Shown one piece after another: positions 32,779 through 44,448 of a stretch of DNA of 64,000 nt. The stretch spans positions 11,424,874-11,488,873 of the forward strand of contig OZ005607.1 in NCBI GenBank assembly GCA_963930655.1, written 5' to 3'. This DNA comes from Myrica gale. Its lineage: Eukaryota > Streptophyta > Magnoliopsida > Fagales > Myricaceae. The notes under the pieces are model-generated. The model ran no database searches. It worked only from the letters and a program-made list of their open reading frames with translations, and was not told where the DNA came from. The position numbers were made by a program, and so were the translations under genes. Every line of letters begins with the position of its first letter. Position 1 is the stretch's first letter.

Positions 32779-33560
32779 ATGGATTCTTTTAGTTCTACAC
32801 CTACTACAGGGTGTTGCCCTGGTACCGGTGGTCCATATGACCCAGTTGATGTGTGTGTTAGTACTCATTCTCATGAAGACGAGGGTCCTACTAATCAGCT
32901 AGGACTTTTGTGTGGGATCATTTCACTAAAACTTTGCCAATTGTTAGACCTGAACACCCTGAGACTAACTGTCATTATTGTAAGGCCAAGGTTGAGTGTC
33001 ATACTAAACACCATGGGACTTCGGGTATGAGAAGTCATCTTAAACGTTGTTTGCCATATTTGAAGCAACAAAACCTATTATACAAGTCTCAATCTAGGTT
33101 AACAATGGATGCCTCGAAAGCAAAAGGGAATGGGTCGGGTGTTTTGAAGTTAGAGGCTGTTCGGTTTGAATGTTTTTTGAGAATTTTTTGTGTTTTGAGA
33201 ATTTTTAGGTGATGTTAACTTTATTGGTATGCGTGTTTTAGTTATTTTTATGTAGTGTTAAGAATGATGTTTGGTTGTAGAATATTTTGTATTCTGAGAA
33301 TTCAAAAAAATCCTGAGAATATTTGTATACCAAACAACCCTTTAGATAATTATAGTAAAAAAGAGGTTAGGAGGTGAGTTACTGAATTTTTTATCATGGA
33401 TGAGATGCCTTTTAGAACGGTAGAGAGGATGGAGTTTAGGAAAATGATTACTAGACTTGAGGTCCGCTTTAAGATGCCCTCTAGATATACGATCGTGAAG
33501 GATTGTAAGGAGATGTATATAGAAGAGAGGACTAAGTTGAAAGAGGCAATTGTAAGGAAA
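32779..33560 (+). pseudogene. BED zinc-finger hAT transposase, N-terminal fragment
   Basis: From the ATG at 32779, after a frameshift near 32905, the frame reads VWDHFTKTLPIV, NCHYCKAKVECHTKHHGTSG and MRSHLKRC, a BED zinc finger (C-x2-C ... H-x4-C). After a MITE insertion (33155-33340) it resumes with the following conserved block: MPFRTVERMEFRKMI and MPSRYTIVKDCKEMYIEE. The element ends soon after, so the catalytic core is absent. Confidence 0.85.
33155..33340 (+). mobile_element. Complete ~186-bp hAT-type MITE
   Basis: The ends GGCTGTTCGGTTTG and CAAACAACCC are inverted repeats, and flanks AAGTTAGA and TTTAGATA share TTAGA, an imperfect target duplication. It interrupts the BED transposase fragment. 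Truncated relatives lie at 18937-19080 and 44059-44215. Confidence 0.82.
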
Positions 33561-33904
33561 AGCCCTAGAGTGTGTTTTACCACTCCGGTACCTACCCTTA
33601 GTATAAATGCTAGTTTCTGCTTATCAAATCCTTGATAGAAGCATCCTGAAGCTTGAGAGAGAAAGAGATCGAAGAGAGATAAAGAGAGAGGGATAGGGAG
33701 CCTATGAATTGGTTGTTGGTAAGTTGGGTCGACAGTGCTATGCAGTGTTGTGCTTGAGAGTGCTACTTGTATCTAATCCATAGCTCACTATGTCGGTGCT
33801 GTTGAGCCAAGCTCATGCCCTCGGGAGGGAACAAGAAGTTGCCTTCGTGCTATGCAAGGTTCATGCCAAAGCTACTGACTACTCAACTACCCACCGGTCT
33901 CACT

Positions 33905-36900
33905 CTCTTGCTTGGAACATTTGCACTTCACTCTGCAACTGCCTCCAGTTACAATGAGAGCATTTCTGGACTATCTTGATGCACCATTATTTCCTCATTC
34001 GGGCTTTTCTGGTCCCATTCTTGAAGAGTTTTTGGCTGCCAAAACTCATGCGAACATCACTCACCAGTGTGTTATTTTGGAGCATTGTCCTAAGCACACT
34101 CATTTTTCTGCTCCATCTTCTACAATGGTGCCTTTTGGTGCTCCTCTCGTTAATAATTATTCCCGTTGTCTCAAAGGAAAGGAAAAGATGATCCACTATG
34201 GAGCACGTCCACCTCCCACTACTGATGTTATTGAACAATCTGCACCTTTGTTTATCTCTTCTACTGCGGGGGCTACTGAGGATTTCAAACACAAAGGGAA
34301 GCTTCTACCTTCAGCCATGCTCCTCCAGTGACTGTTGGGCACAATTCGCTTACCCGCACCATAGTTATTTCTCCTTTTCACGGTACCCTTGCAATGACTG
34401 TTCGGGAAATCGATGAAGTCTATCCACCACCACCGAAGATACCAACTGCTTATTTCTTTAAGGAAGCTGTTGTCCATGATGGTTGTTGGCATTCCAAAGG
34501 AAAACATAAACTCTCTTATATTTGCACTAAAATGGCTCTTACACGCAAAAAAGAGGGTTCTGTCTCCGGTGTTTGAACATCGCCCTATGGACTATCCTCC
34601 AGTTGCTCATGTGCCCATGTTGCTCTGGTTGCTCCAGATCCCATCCTCTATGCCCTCAAGCTATCCAAGAAAGCTTTGACTTCGTTCAAACGCAACCATA
34701 CCCGACTGAAGAAATTAGAACATGATCGTAAGGTTAACGCTCTCAAGCAGGCCGCTGACTCTTTCTCTATTATGCTTGATTCTCATGTTCTTGAGGCTGA
34801 CCTCAACCAGCCTCCAACTCAACCATGATACTGATCTCCTGGAACTGTCAAGGATTAGGTCAAGCTTTGGTGGAGAGAGCTCTGAAGACCATTATAGCTA
34901 CTTATAATCCGGACTGCGTATTCCTTTTGGAAACTAAACTAAAAGAAAGTCAGACTAGTAGTACAGTGCATAAGTTTGGCTTTTCTATTTTTGTAGTTGC
35001 ACCACCTATAGGTTCTAAAGGTGGCTTGTTGTTTTTATGGCTTCCTAGTATTCCTTTACTTGTTCTGAGAAGTTCTACATGGATGATCAGTGTTTTGATG
35101 TATCCCAATCTCCTGCATCTTTTGTTTTTTATGACTATGGCTTATTGTCCTTCTCAACACTATCAGAAATATAGCTTTTGGGACTCTTTACAAACCTTGG
35201 TTGCTTCTCATTCTGAGTCATGGCTTTTAATTGGAGATTTCAATTCTATTGTTTCTCATCATGAGAAAAAAGGAGGGAGACCTATTTCGTGCTCTTCTAC
35301 AAGGGGGTCTTACTCATCTTATTACAGCTCATGGTTTAGTGGATTTAGGATTTACTAGTAATCCTTTCACTTTGAATAATGGTAGTGGCAGTTGTGCAAA
35401 TATTCGCGAAAGAATTGACCGAGGTCTGGGTAATTATAAATGGCGTCTAAAGTTTCTTGATGCTTCCATATTGCACTCTCCCGGAATTGCTTCTAATCAT
35501 CTTACCACTTATTCTTAAAACTAAAGGTCATGGTTTGAAATTATATCGTCCTTTTTAAATTTGAAGCCATAGGAATTCGGGACCCTGGTAGTTTCGTTAA
35601 GGTTGCAGATGTCTGGTGCTTGGATGTTAGTGGACGTCCTGCAGTTATCTTTGTGAGAAAGCTTGAAAAGGTTAAACATGCTTTGCGTATCTGGAATCGT
35701 ACACACTTTGATTTATTAAAGATAGAATCTTCAGTCTAACACGTACACTTGACTACGTCCAACAGCAGAATTCAAGCGCCTCCAATATATACCATGAAGC
35801 TTCAATTAAAGGTGAAATACATGAGCAGTTAACTTGGGAGAAATCTCTTTGGCGACATCGATCTCGAGTGGAGTGGTTAATGTCAAAGGATTTATATACT
35901 AAATTCTTTCACACATCTACTGCTATTCGCAGAAATTGCAATTCCATTCTCTCCTTTCAACTTGATGATCTCTCCTGGATTTCAGGTCGAAAAAATGTGG
36001 GTGATACTATTATTGAATATTTTGATTAGCTCTTCAGCTCCTCTAATCCATCCATCCCCTTTGATTTGGGATATTTTATATCTCCAGTCATTGATCAAAT
36101 TGAGTTTCTGTCTTTGGATTCAATACCTTCTCCGGAGGAAATTCAGCGTACGATTATTTCAATGGGTTCCAATAAAGCTCCTGGTCCTGATGGTCTACCA
36201 GTGTTATTCTATAAAGAGTATTAGCACATTATTGGTCTGGATGTCGTTGCCATGGTTCAAGATTTCTTCTACGGTGGGCGTCTTCTTCCGTCAATGAATC
36301 ACACTTTCATTGTGCTCATTCCCAAATTGGACAGCCCACATAAGGTGCAACATTATCGCTCGATTAGTCTTTGCACTGTTAGCTATAAAACCTATTTTAA
36401 AAATTATAGCTACCAGATTGAAGCACTTTCTGCCTCGAATGATCTCTAAACATTAGTCTGCTTATGTATCGGGTCAGTTTATTCATGACAATTCTATTTT
36501 GACTCACAAAATTTTTCGTGCTTTGGCTATCAAAAAAGGCAAAAAAAGGAAATCTTGCACTCAAAATAGATATGTCTAAAGCTTATGACAGAATGGAATG
36601 GTCTTTGATCCTTCTTGCTTTCAAGATGTTTGGTTTCAGCTCTGGATGGACAAATTGGATTCGGGAGTGTTTATCTTCTGTTTCCTATTCGATTCTTCTC
36701 AATGGTAGCTCTCACGGTCTGGTCACCCCTACTCATGGTCTTCGTCATGGAGACCCCTTATCACCATTTTTTTGTCATTGGTATGAAGATTCTATCAAGA
36801 TTGCTCGATAAAGCCAGTTCTCTCTCATTGATGCACGAAATCCAATTAAATCGAAATGGTCTGTCGATTACGCATCTCCTCTATGCCGACGACTTACTTA

Positions 36901-39540
36901 TTTTTGGCTAGGCCTTTCAGTTGGAGGCGAAAAATATCAATCGTTTTTTACGATTATTCTCTCTTTGGTCAGAACAAGCTCCCAAAAATTTTGGTTACGC
37001 ATATTTCTTTTGCTCGATTGATTCGTGATTTGTTCGGATTTCCCACTATGTCTATCTATGCTCGTCATTTTGGCCTTCCGTTACTATTGCCCATGTTGAA
37101 ATCAGAAGCTTTCAAAGATCTTCAACATCGTATTGAACGCAAAGTCTCGGGTTGGAAAGGAAAGCTTTTATCTCAAGTTGGAAGAACTATGATGATTAAG
37201 TCTGTTGCTTCTTCTATTCCTATCTACAACATGTCCAGTTTCTTGATTCCTCAATCTAATTGCAAAAATATTGATTATATTCTAATCAAATTGTTGTGGG
37301 GATACAAGTTGGATGGGAAGCAACATCTCTCTCTTCAATCCTAGAATCAAATTTGCATTCCTAAGTCTGCAGGTGGAATGGGGATCAAGAAAGTTCAAGA
37401 GATGAATTTAGCGCTTCTTTCCAAATTGGGTTGGCAGATGATTGCTCCGCATCCCAAGCCATGTGTTAAATGTTTAAGTGCCAAGTATCTCCAAAATTCG
37501 GAATTTCTAAAAGTAGCGTGTCATGCCTCATCCTCTTGGATTTGGAAAGGGCTCCTTAAGTCTCATCCCCATATCTCTCAGGGGTGTTGTTTTTTGGTGG
37601 GCTCAGGGGAGACTATTCGCACTTGGGAGGATCCTTGGATTCTATCTCTTCTGTCTTTTATTCCTCGTCCCAAAAGTGGATTGTCTAGGCTCAACTCGGC
37701 TTCTTTGGTTAGTAAATTCATTATCCCTTTTGCAAGATCTTGGAACGCTAATCTTTTGAATAACACTTTTGATAGTGCATCATTAGATAACATATAAGTT
37801 CTGCCTTCCTAATCAAAAATCTTGGGAAATTGCACGACTTTCTTGGCATATAAGTTCATAAAACTACGACTGGTCTACTTGATTTGCTTGCCAAAACATA
37901 CATGTTAAATGCAAAACTACTATTGGTCACTCCTTTACTGACCCCTCTCATTATCGAAGTATTGTGGGCAATTAACAGTATCTCTCTTTTGGCTTTGTTT
38001 ATGAACAGTATAATGTTGTCTTTGTTCCATGTCAAGTGTTATGTAAAGAAACGCTGTCTTGGATGAGGTTGATCAATATAATGCACTTAAGTTGAAAGGA
38101 TTAAAGAAGTGAAGAAATCTGAAAGTTACATAGTTGTTAAAGTGGTTAAGTGCTATTTTGGCTAGCTTTAGGCAAGTTTGAAGAAATCACATTGTATTTT
38201 GGAGCTACCCTAAGGCTTAAGCCCAAACGCAGTAAAAAATTAAATGACTTACAACTGTCATTTTCCCATCTATATAAAAGAGATTTTTAAGTGGCTAGAC
38301 ATATAGACTTCGACACAAAGAGTATAGAGATATTCCAGAAACTGTTCGAAGGCCTTTCGTTGAGACATTTGTGAATATTTGTGAATGCTCTGTTCTTGAA
38401 GATTTGAAGAATCAAGATTTTATGTGGTCTTCCTCTTGTGCTGAAAAAGATAATCAATCACCGCAAATTGCATAACATTTGCATTCCTCCTTTAATGGTG
38501 ATTCATCTTGCCTTCTTTGTGGAGATAGCTTGGAATCCACACATCACTTGCTTTTTGTATGCTCCTATTCTCGGCAGATATGGCCCCTGTCCCCATGGAA
38601 TTTAAATGTGGGTTTTCTTCAGCAACGATCTATTTCCTACTGGATTCAATGTATATTAGACCCCTCTCGTCTCCTTATGATTCCAGCTAGTGAATACCAC
38701 TTTTTCAGCTCTTTGCTATTCTGCTATTCGATTTTGTATGGATGGCTAGGAATGAGCTTTTGGAAGATAATGTTTGTTATGCACCTTCTGCTACTATTCA
38801 ACAAGTTGTACATGCACAGAAGGAACGTTTAGCAGCATGAAGGTTTTCTCCTCGTCTTCTTAGGACAGTTCTGTCACACTCATTTCTCACAAGGCACTAC
38901 TACCGTGTGACTTTTGATGCTGTTGTTCGACCTTCTTTTGCTATGGGTGATGCTATTCCCTATCATTCTAATGTTGCAATTCTTCGAGCTTGGACAGAGC
39001 GCTTTAAGACTACTGATCCTTTAATTAATGAGGCCGCAACTGCTCATTTGGCGTTATCTAAGGCGACTTATTTGAAACTTTCTAGTTTACTTTTTCATGG
39101 AGACTCGGCATCAGTCATGGAATGTATTCTTCTTACTCATCTTCAGGGTTCTTCATCTAGCAAGTAGTTTCCGTGGAAAATTGCCTCTCTTCTTCTCAGT
39201 CTTCATCCTTTACTTCTCTCTATCCCTTTCTTTTATCCCTATAAAATTTCTCGTGCGGGCAACTTGAACGCTCACTCTTTAGTAGCCTGGGCGGCTGCCC
39301 ACTCCTTCATTGGAGATGTTCCCGCTTCTTTTCTTTTCTTTTCTACCGTGGCTTATGAAAGTTCAATGGGGTCAAGCCTCCCTAGTTTTCTTTGTCTTTG
39401 TTTTCTTTTTTTTTTCATTTGCTTTGTGTTTGTCTGGGCTTTATAGTATCTTCTTCTATTTATGTTTTTTTCTTCTTATTGTGCCATTGCTTCGTCGTTT
39501 TGTATCAGTCATTTCAAATATATAATTGTAATACCCCTCT
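33905..39540 (+). pseudogene. L1-type LINE, decayed, with foreign 670-bp patch
   Basis: In order: an ORF1-like region (33912-34820), an apurinic endonuclease (34825-35510: ISWNCQGLG, PDCVFLLETKL, WLLIGDFNSI), reverse transcriptase (from SNKAPGPDGLPVLFY near 36160, through HYRSISLC, MSKAYDRMEW and the catalytic YADDL at about 36888-36902), the conserved post-RT region (RKVSGWKGKLLSQVGRTMM, SAGGMGI), a zinc-binding region (LLCGDSLESTHHLLFVCS) and an RNase H-like domain (NEAATAHLAL, LLFHGDSAS). Many stops and frameshifts make it inactive. About 100 residues between the post-RT region and the zinc-binding region are replaced by 37797-38466. The 3' end near 39540 has no clear poly(A). Confidence 0.9.
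37797..38466 (+). repeat. 670-bp patch copied from 20188-20857
   Basis: It is identical in length and about 99.4% identical to 20188-20857. It sits inside the LINE and replaces roughly 300 bases of LINE sequence. It lacks TSDs and does not start or end at transposon termini. The left junction lies in CATATAAGTTC, and ATATAAGTTC also occurs inside the copied segment, suggesting microhomology. Confidence 0.95.
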
Positions 39541-39651
39541 CCTACTTATCTATTTGGCATAGTTTATATATATATATATATTATTTAAACTCTAATATAT
39601 TTATGTGATGTGATAATTTATTTTATTATTCTTTGTTTATGTGATGTGATA

Positions 39652-39925
39652 ACCCGGGGTGGCAGAGAGAATATCCGGGCTGACTGTGTAAAGCCACCCG
39701 GGCTGGCTGGGTGAAGCTACTCGGGCTGGCTGAGTGAAGTTGCCTGGGCTGGCTGATTAATGTTACCCGGTCTGTCTGCATGTGGATTGTTCGGGCTGTC
39801 ATCATGAGGAATGACGGGGCTGTCTGCGTGAGGATTGTTCGGGCTGTCTGCGTGAGGATTGATCGGCCTTTCTACATGTAGAATAACCGGCCCGGCTGAC
39901 TTATGGGAAAGATAGGGCTGGCCGA
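39652..39925 (+). repeat. GC-rich minisatellite, 23-24 bp unit, ~11 copies
   Basis: Units of the form CCGGGCTGGCTGGGTGAAGC and TCGGGCTGTCTGCGTGAGGA follow one another from 39652. The first five are 21-23 bases and the later ones 24. Two adjacent units (starting about 39827 and 39851) are almost identical. It is flanked on the left by a 16-base duplication (TTATGTGATGTGATAA). The composition is far more GC-rich than the surroundings. Confidence 0.85.
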
Positions 39926-39959
39926 ACGGTAAACAAACCGGTCGACCGCCATTCCAGTT

Positions 39960-40615
39960 AACAATTTAACGGAGCTTTGACGAAATGATCAGATTGTCAC
40001 AACTATATATTCTGAGTGACCATATAGTAAAAAAATGAAACCTAGTGACTAAATAATTTACAATCTGATAAAAATGCTATCCATAACACATCATCACAAA
40101 ATTCTAGTTCGGAAATTGCAAACAGCAAACAAATTTCAAAGATTCAAAACAAAGTAAAGGATGATAAACAACAAAACATGATCAGAAGATTCAAAATCAG
40201 TCTTGATGAAGTCTTTGTCGCAAGTTAACAAATTGTAACTTTCAAATTTTCAATCGCAACCCCTACTGGTGACTGTGGCTGCAGACGACGAAGGCTAGTG
40301 ATGGGCAACTTCTGGTGGGAGAGAGTGACAGAGAGACTAGAGAGAGCGAGTCTTGAGTGTGAGAGAGAGAGGGCGACGAGGATGGGGACTAAAGACTCGG
40401 GGAAGGGGGGAAAACTCAAAGTTAGGTTTAGGGTTAATTGAAACGCACCGTTTCAATTAACCCTTCAAACAACTTAAAAAAAAAAGTTGCGATAAATCGC
40501 CGAATACAGCAACCGTCACTGTTACCGGTAGATGTGAAAACTACTACCTGCATCGGTACCGGTATTCGCCGGTTGGGCGTTTACTGGCACTGGCTACATC
40601 ATTAAACAACCCTAA
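39960..40615 (-). mobile_element. hAT-type 5' terminal remnant
   Basis: The right edge reads AACCCTAA, and just inside are GCATCGGTACCGGTATTCGC and GGTTGGGCG, as in plant hAT termini. Going left come a 15-bp-arm palindrome (40431-40463) and a GA/CT-rich leader, as in the 5' regions of the other hATs here. No transposase sequence remains. Confidence 0.5.
40431..40463. promoter_or_regulatory. Perfect 15-bp-arm palindrome
   Basis: GGGTTAATTGAAACG is followed by CAC and then its exact inverse, CGTTTCAATTAACCC. It occupies the position of the palindrome at 14130-14163 in another hAT family. Confidence 0.6.
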
Positions 40616-40829
40616 GTATAAGTCTCAATTCCAAATCACCTATAACTAAGCACATGTACGAAATTTGTGATTTAGTCTAATTTTTTCTCGCGTTTTGCAT
40701 GAGTAGTCTTTGACTATATACCGACAACGGAGAACGAGGTGGTACATGTAAATAGTGTTCTAGATGTTGTGAATCTTGTTAGCCATGTATCTTTTTTTCT
40801 ATAAAGTATATTGTACAACTTGGAACCTG

Positions 40830-41300
40830 TTTGCTCCTACTCTCCAGACATTTATTTTGGTTTTTTTTTAGTAACGAGAGATATGCACTAGCTCATAGTC
40901 ATGATTTTGTCTACTCCAACAACCCCCTCCTTGCGGAATTGAAGGCAATCCTCGTTGGGATGCAGACTGCTGAGTGTCTCAATATTCCTAGTGTGACTTT
41001 TGAAAGTGACTACTTGGGCTCCTGTGATTTCATCAATGGCCCCCCTTCTCTCCCTGGTCAATCTGATCAGATCTTCACTTGTGAAGCACTGCAATTGGAA
41101 ACTGAAGTGGATTCCCCGTCGGCAAAACCAAATGGCTGGCACACCAGATGTGGCCGCTTCGATTGTCTCTACCTTTGTGTTTGATTTCTTCTCTGCTAGT
41201 AGTTTACCGTTGTCTACCTTAGCGGACGATCCCTTGGATCCCGCGTGATATAATTCTCAAACGGTTATTTTATTTAGATCATTTGTTTATTAAAAAAAAT
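40830..41300 (+). pseudogene. LINE 3' end: RNase H-like domain with short poly(A)
   Basis: The frame reads NNPLLAELKAILVGMQ, IPSVTFESDYLGSCDFINGP and, in a second frame, WIPRRQNQMAG. This is the RNase H-like domain at the 3' end of plant LINEs. A short A-run follows at about 41291-41298. One frameshift near 41090 is evident. The upstream LINE sequence is missing, so this is a 5'-truncated insertion. Confidence 0.75.
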
Positions 41301-41483
41301 TCAAAATTCAACTTGATCACAATTGGTGGGCTTAATATCACGACAAATTTTGAGACGACTAGACGACACATAGGTATACCTACCCTTGAGGCAACTGGGA
41401 TGGGTTATTTTAGTACAATTTTCTTAAACCGTTTTCATAGTATAATTTTGATGTAACTATGCTTATAAACTAAAAAAAATTTA

Positions 41484-42725
41484 TGTAAGTTGGCATTGTT
41501 TTTATGGGCAAAATAATATTTTTATAAATTGTGATTTTTATTTTAGAATGTAAATATCAACTTTGTTGGTCTATGAAGATTGTGGAGGCCAAAAAATGTG
41601 GTAGAAGCTGCTGGAAGGGTGTTGGTTGCGTCTGGAAAGTTTGGGATTGGTTGCAGAGCAGTTGGATGGTTTTTTTGTTGGTAGGATTAGCATGGAGAGA
41701 TTTTAACAAACTTCGAATTAAAATTCTAGAAATTCCCCCAAACCTTCAAATGACTTCGTTTTACCTTTGTACCCTTACTAAAACAGTATACAAACTTTTC
41801 CCTAAGCCTTTGCTTAAGGAGAACGACGATTGAATTTTCTTGCTTCCAAAAATCTTCTCTAGACGAAATCCCCTGTTTTTCTCTCATTGTGCAAAAATCA
41901 ATCTGTTCACTTTGAATTGAGAGAGTTTGAGTTCTTCCCTCTGGTGGAAGGTTATGAGTGTGGAAGATTGCTAATTTAAGAGTTTTTCTTTCCTACACAG
42001 TTGTTGTTAAGATCGCATCACCAAGATTGAAGAATCTTGAGGGGTTTCTCAAGATTGATGCTATTGAAGGTTTTCAGTTGAAGAAGGGTTGACGAGTTTA
42101 TCGACATCCATAAGAACTGACCGGAGTTGTTGGTCAAGTAATTGCGTGCTGGGCACCGGCTTAAGAAAGTTTCTTGGGTGGCTTTATTGAAGATTGGGGG
42201 ATCTAGAAAGTAAAGGGGTTTTGCTTATGATCACTATCTTGTAAAGTTTCTTGGGTGGCTTTATTGAAGATTGTCTTGTTTTTATTGCTGCTGTAAATTT
42301 CTTACTGCCTTGATTTTATAAGCTGTTGTAAAATACATGGTGCCTTGATTTTATAGTTGCTGGAAATTTGTATTGCCCTGGACTTTGTGTTGCTGTAAAA
42401 TAGTCATAGTATTGATTTTATCATTGCTGGAGAAACTGTTTTGTTCTTGGATTTATAGTACTATAAAATTAATAGACCATTGATTTTAGAGTTGCTGTAA
42501 AATCCATATAACATGCTATTTATGCTTGTTGTCCAGTTCACATTGCAATAAAGAATAGGTGCGGTAAAATCTGCTATGTGTGTTTAGTTTACAATTCTTT
42601 AATTGATTGATTGACTGAATAATTAGTTAAGCTATTTTTCTGTGTATTGAAAGAAAGTATTGATTAATTTTTAAATAACTATTCTCCCCCTCAACGATAT
42701 ATTTCCGGTCTAAAGCTTATTTTCA
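41484..42725 (+). repeat. Copia LTR without internal region (solo LTR)
   Basis: It starts TGTAAGTTGG and ends TTTCA, and is alignable throughout with the LTR at 3784-4940, including the passages GTGGTAGAAGCTGCTGGAAG and CAATAAAGAAT. No primer-binding site follows. A duplicated piece (CTTGTAAAGTTTCTTGGGTGG region, about 42160-42265) makes it longer than its relative. I could not find a matching 5-bp target duplication. Confidence 0.8.
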
Positions 42726-42960
42726 TAAACTTTTTCAACTGTGATTTCTAACCTAGGCGTCGTGATGGTTGGGGTGCACTTTTAGATATATAAATATTAA
42801 CACTGCAGTTGTATCTCTTATATTTGGCGAGGCCTATGCTGCCCTTGTAGCTTTACTATTAGCCATTATTATTTGTGCCATTCAAGTTCACCCATAGTTA
42901 TTTATCGAAGAAACTTCACTTTATGCGCATAAATTACAAGGTAGATGTTACTTTGAGAGT
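42726..42960 (+). pseudogene. Possible LINE RNase H-like remnant
   Basis: Short pieces in different frames (RRRDGWGALL, then FGEAYAALVALLLAIIICAI) fit the start of an RNase H-like domain. They are too decayed to say more. Confidence 0.45.
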
Positions 42961-43985
42961 CCACACTATCATGTTCTTCATATTGGGCAATTACCAAAAT
43001 TCATTAATGTGCATCCTTAAATAATATATCTGACCGTCAAAATCATGCGACATGACCTATTTATCATGTTAGAGTTTTGCAAAGTGGCACATTGATAAAT
43101 TTTTGATAGTTTGAAGGCTCAATATGACAAACTTAATAGTTTAAACCCTTAAAATGAAATTGACTCGTGGTTTGGCGGCGCAAAGTTACTTTTTCCCTTA
43201 TTTTTTTTTTCATTCAGATCTATGTGGATTGCTCTATGGTATGACTTTAGTTGAAGATATCCGGCTAGAACTGCGTGTTGTTAGCAAATGGAAATTGTAA
43301 CATGCCCTAGGTCACAAAAAAAGGTTAAGAACAAATGAATTTTATTATTTTAATTATATTAAAGTTTAATATGTATTTAATTGAAATAAAGGTGAGATGC
43401 AGAGCAGGTCTAGAACACCATACATTTACTCTAATGCCATATTAAACTTCCACTTATCCTAGAAGTTTAAGTTCATCAAGAAAAATTAAATTTTATTATT
43501 TGAATTAATTATCTACCAAACACCCGGATCACAATAGTTCACCATGTAGCACTTTGGATATCTACGAGTTTTAGTACCATTAGGGATTTGTGTTTGGTGA
43601 AAAAAAAAAAAAGGATAAACTCAATGTTCACCCATTAACTATAGGGAGTTCAACATATTGCATACCAAATTCCTAACTTTGGCAAATTGTACCTTTTAAT
43701 TAGTAATATTTGAGATATTGCATCATAAACTACTAATTTTAATATATCGCACCATTTAACTATCAACGTTAGACACTTTGCGTTACTATTGATGATAATA
43801 CTCTTGATTACATAATAAATTGATAACAATATATTTAATACATGTAAAGTGGATTAAGAGTATTATGGTTATTTCGAAAAAAAAAATTAACTGGAGTGCA
43901 AAGTGCTGGTATTTAAAGGATGCAACCGGTTAAAATTCGCTGTACAACATGTGAAACCCGTTATAGCTATAAATTATGGGTGAGA

Positions 43986-44030
<45 letters not shown>

Positions 44031-44058
44031 GTAAAAACTAAAAACTAAAACCACCTAG
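42961..44058. other. Non-coding AT-rich stretch with low-complexity sequence
   Basis: No gene seen. The stretch 43620-43970 has the look of a MITE with phrases such as CCATTAACTATAGGGAGTTC and related inverted phrases, but no clear ends. An AAT/TAA microsatellite lies at about 43987-44031. Confidence 0.45.
43987..44031. repeat. AAT trinucleotide microsatellite
   Basis: About 14 consecutive AAT units, a likely polymorphic marker. Confidence 0.95.
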
Positions 44059-44215
44059 GGGCTGTTAGTTTAACAAAAAATTCTCATGATTTTTTGAATT
44101 CTGGTAATACAAAAATTCTACAACCAAACATCATTTTTAACCTCACATAAAAATAATTACAACACATATATCAATAAAGTTAACATCACCGAAAAATACT
44201 CGAAACACAACAAAA
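44059..44215 (-). mobile_element. Truncated hAT-type MITE just upstream of the SYP71-like gene
   Basis: It starts GGGCTGTTAGTTTAAC and continues in inverse orientation to the MITE at 33155-33340 (ACAACCAAACATCATTTTTAA, AAAGTTAACATCACC). It ends about 230 bases before the SYP71-like ATG and so lies within that gene's likely promoter. Confidence 0.75.
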
Positions 44216-44448
44216 TGCGATGGTTTTGTGACTTTTGTCCCCCCCTGTTGGCCTTCTCTTGCTTCTCCAACCCGCTCTCTACGCTGTACGCCTCGTTTGG
44301 CCACACCCGCGTCCGAGAAGCCCGACGCGCAGAAGAGACACAACAATGCCAGAATGTTTGATACAAAGATCAACGACTTCCTTTGGCCCCAACACCTTCT
44401 CCACTCGTTTTCCTGAAGGATTCTCTCGAGAGAAAGTGAGTCTAAAAA

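Larger units (their letters stand above)
29111..33601 (+). mobile_element. BED-type hAT element carrying nested insertions
   Basis: The left end TAAGGTTGGGCA and right end TACCCTTA are short inverted repeats, and the flanks ATATAACT (29103-29110) and GTATAAAT (33602-33609) are an imperfect 8-bp duplication of the copy-A sequence GTATAAAT. The element carries only the N-terminal part of a BED-zinc-finger hAT transposase (32779-33560); the catalytic core is deleted. A Mutator-like element (29912-32554) and a MITE (33155-33340) have inserted in it. Confidence 0.8.
27061..33900 (+). repeat. Duplicated locus, copy B, broken by nested insertions
   Basis: Copy B consists of 27061-27552, the short island 29088-29110 and 33602-33900. 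Joined, these match copy A (1-1035) through the G-box, the CT-rich tract and the TATA-like GTATAAATGC. The island between the two hAT insertions corresponds to CCCCGGTTCACCC just before the TATA box in copy A. The promoter is therefore split immediately upstream of and within its TATA box, and the reading frame downstream carries a stop, so this copy should be dead. Confidence 0.88.

Noticed and set aside
34825..35358. A host endonuclease/phosphatase gene
   Set aside because: The endonuclease motifs are followed in order by reverse transcriptase and RNase H, so this is the LINE endonuclease domain.
41531..41833. 100-residue ORF as a gene
   Set aside because: It lies wholly inside the lone copia LTR, and the equivalent part of the LTR at 3784 does not keep the frame.
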